DNA of 20,483 nt from JBEKLJ01 sp050010255 (GTDB taxonomy: Bacteria; Acidobacteriota; Terriglobia; Bryobacterales; Bryobacteraceae): the NCBI GenBank assembly GCA_050010255.1, contig JBEKLJ010000034.1, positions 1 through 20,483 on the forward strand, given 5' to 3'. Below the pieces are notes generated by a model, which was not told the origin of the DNA, searched no databases, and worked only from the letters and a program-made list of their open reading frames with translations. A program made the translations under genes and the position numbers. Below are positions 15,143 to 20,432 of this stretch, piece by piece; the first letter of the stretch is position 1, and each line of letters opens with the position of its first letter.

Positions 15143-15185
15143 GGATTCCTCGGACTAGCCCACAGTGTCCCCGAATCTTTTCGCG

Positions 15186-15215
15186 TTGACCGCGCGCGGT
15201 CCGTTCGACTAACCT
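15186..15215 (+). promoter_or_regulatory. Candidate promoter and palindromic operator of the Rrf2 gene
   Basis: TTGACC (15186-15191, 5 of 6) and TAACCT (15210-15215, weak) are 18 bases apart. The 14-bp perfect palindrome GACCGCGCGCGGTC (15188-15201) overlaps the -35. Autoregulation is common in Rrf2 regulators, so this is a candidate operator for the gene product, also positioned between the divergent fabD and Rrf2 genes. Confidence 0.35.
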
Positions 15216-15243
15216 CTAGGGGGAAGTCACCCTCTACTTGCTG

Positions 15244-15666
15244 ATGCACATCTCGGTCAAGGGCGGATACGCGCTGCACGCGGTTTTTGACCTCGCCATG
15301 CACAATTCCGGCGGGCCCGTCAGAATCGCCGACATCGCCCGGCGCCAGAAGATCCCCCAGAAGTTTCTGGAATTGATCCTGGCCAGCTTGAAGCAGGGCG
15401 GATTCGTCGAATCGCGCCGCGGCGCCGAAGGCGGGTATCTGCTGGCCCGGCCGCCGGATTCCCTCACGGTCGGCGAGGTGCTTCAGCACATCGAGGGGAC
15501 AGTAAAGCCGCGCGGCGGCCGGCGGAAGCCCCAGACGCCGTTCACCGACATGTGGCAGCGGGTGGACGAATCCATCGCCGCGATCGTCGATCACACTACC
15601 TTTGCCGAGCTGGTCCGCCAGTGGACCGAGCGCCAGGCCCGCTACGTTTCCGACTGGGAGATCTAG
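15244..15666 (+). CDS. Rrf2 family transcriptional regulator without cysteines
   Basis: This 140-residue protein begins MHISVKGGYALHAVFDLA, the Rrf2 signature, and carries a winged helix-turn-helix (about 26-68: IADIARRQKIPQKFLELILASLKQGGFVESRRG, then GGYLLAR wing). Rrf2 proteins such as IscR, NsrR and RirA bind an Fe-S cluster through three cysteines at about 90-110; this protein has no cysteine at all, so it cannot bind a cluster that way. In this respect it resembles CymR, which senses cysteine metabolism through a partner enzyme. The ATG at 15244 fits the family start; a TTG at 15238 would add two residues. The target genes are unknown. Confidence 0.88.
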   Translation: MHISVKGGYALHAVFDLAMHNSGGPVRIADIARRQKIPQKFLELILASLKQGGFVESRRGAEGGYLLARPPDSLTVGEVLQHIEGTVKPRGGRRKPQTPFTDMWQRVDESIAAIVDHTTFAELVRQWTERQARYVSDWEI

Positions 15667-15699
15667 GGCTAGCGTTCCGCCCGTGAACAGGACGCCAGC

Positions 15700-15734
15700 G
15701 GGTGCCGCGGGCGCTCGCCGTAGCGTGGGCACCC
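15700..15734 (+). terminator. Nested hairpin after the Rrf2 gene
   Basis: GGGTGCC (15700-15706) pairs with GGCACCC (15728-15734), and inside it CGCT (15712-15715) pairs with AGCG (15722-15725). It lies 34 nt after the Rrf2 stop. No T tract follows, so it may be a terminator, a structured leader element, or a repeat-family member. Confidence 0.3.
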
Positions 15735-15773
15735 CTACCTGCCGCGCCGGGTTGCGCACGGAGTGCGTTTGAT

Positions 15774-15815
15774 GCCGGTCGTGACCGGCTCCCGCCCGGC
15801 TGACTGTGCTACCAT
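15774..15815 (+). promoter_or_regulatory. Palindrome and extended -10 upstream of the EF-G-like gene
   Basis: GCCGGTC (15774-15780) and GACCGGC (15783-15789) are perfect arms with a two-base centre. They are followed by TGTGCTACCAT (15805-15815), an extended -10 (TGTGnTA..AT). The palindrome covers the place of the -35. The leader to the GTG at 15925 would be about 100 nt. The rest of the 15667-15924 gap shows nothing else. Confidence 0.35.
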
Positions 15816-15924
15816 CCTCATCTTGGAGCGGCTTTCGCCGTCCACCACGCCCCCCACGGTTCCGTCTGCCTGGCTTGAGCTTGCCGCGGCGCCGGACGCC
15901 GTGAGGTGACACGGAGCACTCACT

Positions 15925-18021
15925 GTGAAGGTATACGACAGCAAGGACATCCGGAACGTAGGTTTGATCGGGCACGGCAACAGTGGCAAGACCTCGCTGG
16001 CCGCCGCGATCCTGTTCACCTCGGGAGCCACCAACCGCCTCACCCGGGTTGAGGAGGGCAACACCGTCACCGATTTCGACGACGACGAGGTCCAGCGCCA
16101 GGTGACCATCTCCACCGGCATCGCCTTCGCCGAGTGGCAGAAGGCCAAGATCAACCTGCTCGATACCCCCGGATTCAATATCTTCATCAACGACACCCAA
16201 GCCGCGCTGGTGGCCGCCGACGCCGCCCTGGTGGTGGTGGACGGGGTGGCGGGCGTGGAGGTCCAGACCGAGAAGGTGTGGGGCTTCGCGGAAGACTATC
16301 GCCTGCCCCGGGCGCTGGTCGTCAACAAGCTGGACCGGGAGCGGGCCAGCTTCGAGCGGGCGCTCGAGAGCATCAACTCGAACTTCGGCCGCACCGCCGT
16401 GCCGATCCAGTTGCCCATCGGCAGCGAGCGCGATTTCCGCGGCGTCGTCGACCTGGTGCGCCTCAAGGCTTACACCTACACGCTGGACGGCGATGGCAAA
16501 GGCGTCCCGGAGGAGATCCCCGCCGAGCTGGCCGGCGCCGCCGCCAAGGCCCGCGAGGCTCTGGTCGAGATGATCGCCGAGGGCAACGACGCCCTGATGG
16601 AGGAGTTCTTCGAGCAGGGCTCGCTCTCGCCTGAGCACATGCTGGAAGGCCTGCGGCTGGCGGTGCTCGAAGGGCGCCTGTTCCCGGTGCTGTGCGCCGC
16701 GGCTTCGCGCAACGCCGGCGCCGACCTCATCCTGGATTTCATCGCCGAGAACCTGCCTGATCCAACCGTGCGCGGCGAGGTCAAGGGCGCCAGCGGCGAG
16801 CAGGAGATGGCCCGCAAGGTCTCCGATGCCGAGCCCGTCTCGGCCTTCGTCTTCAAGACCATCGCCGACCCGTTTGCCGGCCGCGTCTCCTACTTCAAGG
16901 TCTTTTCCGGCGTGCTGAAGAACGACGCCAACCTGAGCAACGCCCGCAACGGCAGCGCCGAGCGGCTCGCCCACATCGGCTGCCTGATGGGCAAGACCAT
17001 CCAGCCGGTGACCGAGCTGCACGCGGGCGACATCGGCGCCGTGGCCAAGCTCAAGGACACGCTCACCGGCGACACCCTCGCCGACAAGTCGGCGCCGATC
17101 GCCTACCCCCCGGTCAAGCTGCCCGAGCCCTCGATCGCCTACGCCATCGAAGCCAAGTCCCGGCAGGACGAAGACCGCGTCGGCAACGCCATCCAGAGGA
17201 TCCTGGAGGAGGACCAGTCGCTGCGCTGGTACCGCGATCCCCAGACCAAGGAGTTCCTGCTGGCGGGCAGCGGACAGCAGCACGTCGAGGTCATCGTCAG
17301 CCGCCTGCGGAAACGCTACGGCGTGGACGTCACCCTGAAGTCGCCCAAGATTCCCTACCGCGAAACCATCCGCGGCACGGCCGACGTTCAGGGCCGCCAC
17401 AAGAAGCAGACCGGCGGCCATGGCCAGTTCGGCGACTGCTGGATCAAGGTGGAGCCTCTGCCGCGTGGGGGCAACTTCGAGTTCGTCAACGACATCTTCG
17501 GCGGTTCGATCCCCAGGAACTTCATCCCCGCCGTCGAGAAGGGCGTCGTCGAGGCGTCCGAAAAAGGCACGCTAGCCGGCTTCCCGGTGGTGGATTTCAG
17601 GGTGACGCTCTACGACGGCTCCTATCACGACGTCGATTCCTCGGAGCTCTCCTTCAAGCTGGCCGGCCGCAAGGCTTTCAAGGCGGCCATGGAGCAGGCC
17701 AAGCCGGCGCTGCTCGAGCCGATCATGAACGTCGAAATCCAGGCGCCGGTCGAGTACGCCGGCGACCTGATGGGCGACCTCAACCAACGCCGGGGCCGCA
17801 TCTCCGGCATGGACACCCGAATCGGCACGCAAATCGTCCGGGCGCAGGTCCCCATGGCGGAGATGCTGAACTACCAGAACGACCTGATCTCCATTACCCA
17901 AGGGCGGGCCTCCTTCACCATGGAGTTCAGCCACTACGACTTCATACCCCAGCAGCAGGCCGAGAAGGTAATCGCCGCCGCCAAGGCCGCGCAAGCCGGC
18001 ATCGAGGAGGAAGAGGAGTAG
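15925..18021 (+). CDS. fusA: Elongation factor G-like translational GTPase (EF-G2 type)
   Basis: This 698-residue protein has all EF-G domains: GTPase with P-loop GHGNSGKT (16-23), DTPGF (80-84) and NKLD (134-137); domain II; domain III; domain IV with QTGGHGQFGDCWIKVEP and YHDVDSSELSFKLAGRKAF; domain V (about 605-690). It differs from canonical EF-G: the P-loop is not AHIDAGKT, switch I reads RQVTIST instead of RGITI, and the catalytic His of DTPGH is Phe84. These changes are typical of the EF-G2/EF-G-like subfamily, whose members range from ribosome-active to apparently GTPase-silent. It is not in a str operon (no rpsL, rpsG or tuf), which fits a second copy. The start is GTG 15925 with GGAG 8 nt upstream. 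The C-terminus ends in an acidic run. Confidence 0.9.
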   Translation: MKVYDSKDIRNVGLIGHGNSGKTSLAAAILFTSGATNRLTRVEEGNTVTDFDDDEVQRQVTISTGIAFAEWQKAKINLLDTPGFNIFINDTQAALVAADAALVVVDGVAGVEVQTEKVWGFAEDYRLPRALVVNKLDRERASFERALESINSNFGRTAVPIQLPIGSERDFRGVVDLVRLKAYTYTLDGDGKGVPEEIPAELAGAAAKAREALVEMIAEGNDALMEEFFEQGSLSPEHMLEGLRLAVLEGRLFPVLCAAASRNAGADLILDFIAENLPDPTVRGEVKGASGEQEMARKVSDAEPVSAFVFKTIADPFAGRVSYFKVFSGVLKNDANLSNARNGSAERLAHIGCLMGKTIQPVTELHAGDIGAVAKLKDTLTGDTLADKSAPIAYPPVKLPEPSIAYAIEAKSRQDEDRVGNAIQRILEEDQSLRWYRDPQTKEFLLAGSGQQHVEVIVSRLRKRYGVDVTLKSPKIPYRETIRGTADVQGRHKKQTGGHGQFGDCWIKVEPLPRGGNFEFVNDIFGGSIPRNFIPAVEKGVVEASEKGTLAGFPVVDFRVTLYDGSYHDVDSSELSFKLAGRKAFKAAMEQAKPALLEPIMNVEIQAPVEYAGDLMGDLNQRRGRISGMDTRIGTQIVRAQVPMAEMLNYQNDLISITQGRASFTMEFSHYDFIPQQQAEKVIAAAKAAQAGIEEEEE

Positions 18022-18061
18022 TTGCGGCCTCCGGCCCCGGGCGGGCGCGGGACGACGGGGC

Positions 18062-18115
18062 CAGGCTACTCTGTCCCAAGCGGCGGTGTTCGCCGCGCGT
18101 GGACAGAGCTGCCTG
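18062..18115 (+). repeat. Large composite hairpin after the EF-G-like gene
   Basis: The 15-nt arm 18062-18076 pairs with 18101-18115 at 13 of 15 positions. Inside, GCGGCG (18080-18085) pairs with CGCCGC (18091-18096). It begins 40 nt after the EF-G-like stop and may end its transcript, but no T tract follows. The right arm is part of a repeated unit (next entry), so this looks like a REP-type element. Confidence 0.5.
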
Positions 18116-18223
18116 TACCCGTTTTCCCATGTGAGCGAGGCCCCGCTTCTGCGCCGGAGGCTCGCTGCCGTGCGCCTAGCACCCGCGCGGTTAGCGCCGC
18201 GTGGACAGCGCAGCCTATACCCG
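18097..18223 (+). repeat. Pair of 25-bp direct repeats
   Basis: Positions 18097-18121 and 18199-18223 match at 22 of 25 bases (both start GCGTGGACAG and end TACCCG). A third, inverted copy of the GGACAG-to-GCCTG core forms the left arm of the hairpin at 18062-18076. The spacer (18122-18198) holds no gene. Confidence 0.55.
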
Positions 18224-18242
18224 GTTTGGAGACCCGGCTAGC

Positions 18243-18303
18243 GTAACGAAAGGAAAGCGGCGTACCGTTTCGTTACGGGTTCCGCAACGAAAGGATCCTT
18301 TCG
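18243..18303. repeat. Cluster of GTAACGAAA inverted repeats and a perfect palindrome
   Basis: GTAACGAAA (18243-18251) is inverted at 18268-18276 (TTTCGTTAC). A third copy of the core (AACGAAAGGA, 18286-18295) is part of the perfect 16-bp palindrome CGAAAGGATCCTTTCG (18288-18303). Three spaced copies suggest protein binding sites or a palindromic repeat family rather than a terminator. Confidence 0.5.
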
Positions 18304-18414
18304 CTACCATGCCTCGGGCTGATCTGAAACTCCGGCTTGGCACCTACGTCGTCTCTACTGCCGGTGGTGAATGACATCCAAGGAGCGGGAACAGCCGGGC
18401 GGGCCTCTCTATTA

Positions 18415-18443
18415 TTGACTTCCAGGTTGAGCGAGAGCATCAT
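18415..18443 (+). promoter_or_regulatory. Candidate promoter directed into the cassette array
   Basis: TTGACT (18415-18420, 5 of 6) and CATCAT (18438-18443, 4 of 6) are separated by 17 bases in a locally AT-richer patch. It points toward the cassette genes, about 350 nt before the first ORF. The surrounding stretch 18304-18537 contains no convincing gene. Confidence 0.3.
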
Positions 18444-18537
18444 TAATCGGGTCCCTGCCGCCAGCACCAGGATTTCCGGAAAGCCAGGCTGAATGAACAG
18501 CTTCACGGCATCTCGTGGGTCGCCGTTGGGGCTGTTG

Positions 18538-18577
18538 CCCGGCCAAACCGTGGCGGGCCGGGGGCTTCACAGCCCCC
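18538..18577 (+). repeat. Two overlapping, mutually exclusive hairpins
   Basis: CCCGGCC (18538-18544) pairs with GGCCGGG (18556-18562). GGGGGCT (18560-18566) pairs with AGCCCCC (18571-18577) around a four-base loop. The two stems share 18560-18562, so only one can form at a time. No T tract follows. Confidence 0.35.
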
Positions 18578-18633
18578 TCGACCGGATGCCGCAGGTTGTC
18601 CGAATCGAGAGGGGCGGGATTGTGCGGACCCGC

Positions 18634-18743
18634 CGGTCGGCCTAAGACTCCGGAGGCAGATTGTCTAATGGAGCGCAAGTCACTGCAATGCAGCCACTTG
18701 CCGCCAGCGGGTCACAGGCGGCGGTTTCGTCTTAGGCCGACCG
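18634..18743. repeat. 110-bp element with 15-bp perfect inverted ends
   Basis: The 15 bases at 18634-18648 (CGGTCGGCCTAAGAC) are repeated exactly in inverse at 18729-18743. The 80-bp interior holds a second hairpin: GCAAGT pairs with ACTTGC around CTGC-AAT-GCAG, near 18671-18702. No target-site duplication is visible. It may be a small inverted-repeat element, or a long degenerate attC site at the array border (see the next entry). No protein frame here is convincing. Confidence 0.55.
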
Positions 18744-18758
18744 CGGGGGGGCTTAGGC
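18640..18758 (+). other. Possible degenerate attC at the left border of the cassette array
   Basis: GCCTAAG (18640-18646) could be an R'' box. CTTAGGC occurs twice downstream, at 18731-18737 and 18752-18758, as possible R' boxes, both exactly complementary to it. The second is followed by A, giving TAGGCA, which fits the complement of the box that ends cassette 1 (TGCCTAGC). The G of the GTT consensus is C here, so the call is weak. Confidence 0.3.
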
Positions 18759-18791
18759 AGGTCGGCATAAACAGTAGTCAGGCAGCCGGCA

Positions 18792-19310
18792 ATGCATATG
18801 GGACGGAGACGGATAAACGCTGACGAATTGAACGCCCTTTACGTGCTGACTGGCAAGGGCATTTGGCTCCTTCAGCACGTAGAGGATGCGCTAAGTACCT
18901 GCATCACTGTGAAGACGGGCATCAAGGCACGAGGTGCCATGCCAGAAGCTCAAGCTGAGGCTGTCTTAGCTAAGCACCGCAGCCATACCTTGGGCACCTC
19001 ATTGCGCATTGCGCGCGAGGGGCAGGTTCTCAGCCCGTCATTGCAGGATCGCCTCGAGAAATTCAAAGAAGACAGAGACTGGCTCGTCCACCGCTCACTC
19101 CAGGAAGACGGCGATGATCTCTACTACATCGACGAGAGAAGGCATGTCATCCTCAATCGTCTGGCAGCTTTCTCCGAAGAAGCCGTAATCTTGCAGCGGC
19201 TCATCGTTGCCGAACTCAAGGAGTTCGCGGTCGCACAGGGCGTTAGCCGAGAGCGGATCGAGAACTATGCTGCACATCGGCTAAGCGTGTTGAAAGGTGA
19301 AGATGCCTAG
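18792..19310 (+). CDS. Cassette 1: hypothetical protein with HEPN-like RX4H motif
   Basis: This 172-residue protein is mostly helical by composition. I do not recognise a named family. Residues 95-100 read R-D-W-L-V-H, an RX4H motif inside a charged helix (KEDRDWLVHRS), which is the catalytic pattern of HEPN ribonucleases found in toxin-antitoxin, abortive infection and CRISPR effectors. HEPN membership is inference from this motif and the helical context; a structure comparison would be needed. The start is ATG 18792; an in-frame ATG at 18798 is equally possible, and neither has a strong ribosome site. The TAG stop lies within the R'' box of the following attC, which is typical of cassette genes. 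No antitoxin partner is in the same cassette. Confidence 0.7.
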   Translation: MHMGRRRINADELNALYVLTGKGIWLLQHVEDALSTCITVKTGIKARGAMPEAQAEAVLAKHRSHTLGTSLRIAREGQVLSPSLQDRLEKFKEDRDWLVHRSLQEDGDDLYYIDERRHVILNRLAAFSEEAVILQRLIVAELKEFAVAQGVSRERIENYAAHRLSVLKGEDA

Positions 19311-19368
19311 CCAAGCGCTGCAGGCGACGGCCGAAAGCGGGCTGTGCCTGAGGGCCGGGTCGTTAGGC
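19305..19368 (+). other. attC site 1 (between cassettes 1 and 2)
   Basis: R'' GCCTAGC (19305-19311) and R' GTTAGGC (19362-19368) match the RYYYAAC / GTTRRRY consensus except for one base. With flanks, GATGCCTAGC (19302-19311) pairs with GTTAGGCATC (19362-19371) at 9 of 10. L'' 19321-19332 pairs with L' 19340-19350: CAGGC with GCCTG, one unpaired G (19326), then AC-G-GCC with GGC-T-GT. The unpaired G in L'' is the strand-choice hallmark of attC. The expected cleavage point is between G19362 and T19363. Confidence 0.8.
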
Positions 19369-19383
19369 ATCACGAGGTGCATC

Positions 19384-19695
19384 ATGCATCCAAAGCCTCC
19401 ATCCCGAATTGGCAAGGTGACCCACCGCCAATACATTGACGGCAGCCCCATGAGCTACCGCGTCGTGGACGAGATTGTCCACGTGCCACGCAGCAATCGT
19501 GGGAAGGCCATCTACCTGCAGTTGCTTCGGTTCGACGATGATGGCAGGACGGAGATGCGGCTGTGCTATTACATGATTGGCCATAGGGGACGCACAAAGG
19601 GTCGGTGGGTCTATGCGCAGTATGCACCGATGATTCGTAGAAAGGACTTCGAGCGGATCATCTCGAAGGCCAGAGAGAAAGGATGGGTATCGTAA
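19384..19695 (+). CDS. Cassette 2: 103-residue hypothetical protein
   Basis: I do not recognise a family. The product begins MHPKPPSRIGKVTHRQYIDG, is basic, and has an aromatic beta-like centre (RTEMRLCYYMIGHRGR, then GRWVYAQYAPMI) and a helical end (FERIISKAREKGW). No signal peptide or membrane span is seen. I chose ATG 19384 because GAGGTG stands 4 nt before it and because the in-frame upstream ATG at 19297 would translate through attC site 1. The stop ends 1 nt before the R'' box of attC site 2. The gene begins 15 nt after the R' box of attC site 1, so it is expressed either from a cassette promoter too weak to see or by read-through. Confidence 0.7.
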   Translation: MHPKPPSRIGKVTHRQYIDGSPMSYRVVDEIVHVPRSNRGKAIYLQLLRFDDDGRTEMRLCYYMIGHRGRTKGRWVYAQYAPMIRRKDFERIISKAREKGWVS

Positions 19696-19696
19696 T

Positions 19697-19761
19697 GCTT
19701 AACGAGGCGCTGCAACCGACGGCCAAAAGCTGGCCGCGCGAGAGCGGCCGAGTCGCTAGAG
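19697..19761 (+). other. attC site 2 (between cassettes 2 and 3)
   Basis: R'' is GCTTAAC (19697-19703); R' is GCTAGAG (19755-19761), a diverged box with C for the second T. CGACGGCC (19717-19724) pairs with GGCC-GA-GTCG (19746-19755), and an inner hairpin GGCCGC/GCGGCC (19732-19749) fills the centre. It aligns with attC site 1 along its whole length. The R'' with flank (ATGCTTAAC) is complementary at 8 of 9 to the box that opens cassette 2 (GTTAGGCAT). Confidence 0.72.
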
Positions 19762-19773
19762 GGCACATTCGCG

Positions 19774-20340
19774 ATGGCCAAAGAAAGTAAGGTCGTCGAG
19801 ATCGCGAAGGATGCCGCCGAGAGATTCCTCGCTCCGCCTCTGAGCATCCGTCGAGGTGAGGCGCTTCTCTACCAAGTGACGGTTGACAACGAACTGAACC
19901 TGACTGTCGATCCCAAGCGACCAGTGCGAGGTAATTCCGCGTTTCAGACGGATCTTTGCGTGTTTGAGGAGAAGCGAAAAGCACTGTTTATGCCGCGCGT
20001 CGTTATGGAGTTCAAGGCGCGCATTACGACTCACGACGTGCTCACGTATAGCGCAAAGGCGCGGAAGCACAAACAGGTCTACCCGTATTTGCGCTACGGA
20101 CTAGTCGTTTCTGACGAAGCCTTCGTTCCTGGGCGTGTGTTCACGCACAACGAGGCGCTGGACTTCTGCGCCACCATCGCGAATTACAAGGGGGCGCGGC
20201 TGAGCAAGATCCTGGAAGAACTCCTGGAGAACGAAGTGGAATGCTCCCGTCGTTTGGAGGCCATCGGCTTCGGCAAGGCGCGAACTCATCTTTTTCGCAC
20301 GGAAGTGATCTTCGAAAGCGGTGGGGCGAAGATCAGGTGA
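19774..20340 (+). CDS. Cassette 3: PD-(D/E)XK nuclease-like protein
   Basis: This 188-residue protein shows a candidate PD-(D/E)XK nuclease core: Asp60 in FQTDLCVFE, then Glu79 and Lys81 in VVMEFKARI, 18 residues apart and each in a hydrophobic beta strand, followed by a helix (HDVLTYSAKARKHKQ) and the strand YLRYGLVVSD. An N-terminal helix with Glu29 may complete the site. Restriction endonucleases and many phage-defence nucleases share this fold, but specificity cannot be read here, and no methyltransferase is in the same cassette. The ATG at 19774 is 12 nt after the R' box of attC site 2. The stop lies 10 nt before the R'' box of attC site 3. Confidence 0.72.
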   Translation: MAKESKVVEIAKDAAERFLAPPLSIRRGEALLYQVTVDNELNLTVDPKRPVRGNSAFQTDLCVFEEKRKALFMPRVVMEFKARITTHDVLTYSAKARKHKQVYPYLRYGLVVSDEAFVPGRVFTHNEALDFCATIANYKGARLSKILEELLENEVECSRRLEAIGFGKARTHLFRTEVIFESGGAKIR

Positions 20341-20350
20341 TACAGCTGCG

Positions 20351-20431
20351 CTCTAACAAGGCCCTGGGCGACGAGGGCGGCACGCAAAAGATACAACGGT
20401 CCCACTTTGTTCGGACCCAAGGAGGCTAGGC
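20351..20431 (+). other. attC site 3 (between cassettes 3 and 4)
   Basis: R'' is CTCTAAC (20351-20357) and R' is GCTAGGC (20425-20431). The arms are less regular: TGGG-CGA (20365-20371) pairs with TCGGACCCA (20411-20419) with two bulged bases. R'' is complementary at 6 of 7 to the box that opens cassette 3 (GCTAGAG). The centre of about 40 bases (20372-20410) contains no further clear stem. Confidence 0.55.
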
Positions 20432-20432
20432 C

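Noticed and set aside
14182..17421. Very long minus-strand open frame of 1079 codons
   Set aside because: Only the last 310 codons (fabD) are real; the rest is antisense to the Rrf2 and EF-G-like genes and lacks any domain.
16890..18021. Tetracycline-resistance (TetM-type) ribosomal protection protein
   Set aside because: The overall domain pattern is similar, but the protein carries the EF-G-like subfamily motifs and full domain IV signature, and there is no TetM-type leader peptide or mobile context at this gene.
18273..18506. Minus-strand 77-codon frame in the repeat-rich gap
   Set aside because: It begins plausibly (MKLFIQPGFPEILVLAAG), but it has no recognisable domain, and its 3' end runs through the AACGAAA repeats and the 16-bp palindrome. 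It could be a remnant; not supported enough to list.
18412..18678. Minus-strand 88-codon frame before the array
   Set aside because: Rich in Pro, Arg and Gly, overlaps hairpins and the inverted-repeat end, and has no ribosome site.
18649..18728. tRNA-like fold inside the 110-bp element
   Set aside because: A hairpin is present, but no acceptor stem with CCA-like end, T-loop consensus or anticodon arm can be drawn.
18515..18823. Plus-strand 102-codon frame reaching into cassette 1
   Set aside because: It crosses both arms of the 110-bp inverted repeat and overlaps the better-supported ORF at 18792 in another frame.
18634..20431. CRISPR array
   Set aside because: The repeats are imperfect palindromes hundreds of bases apart with genes between them, not short identical repeats with uniform spacers.
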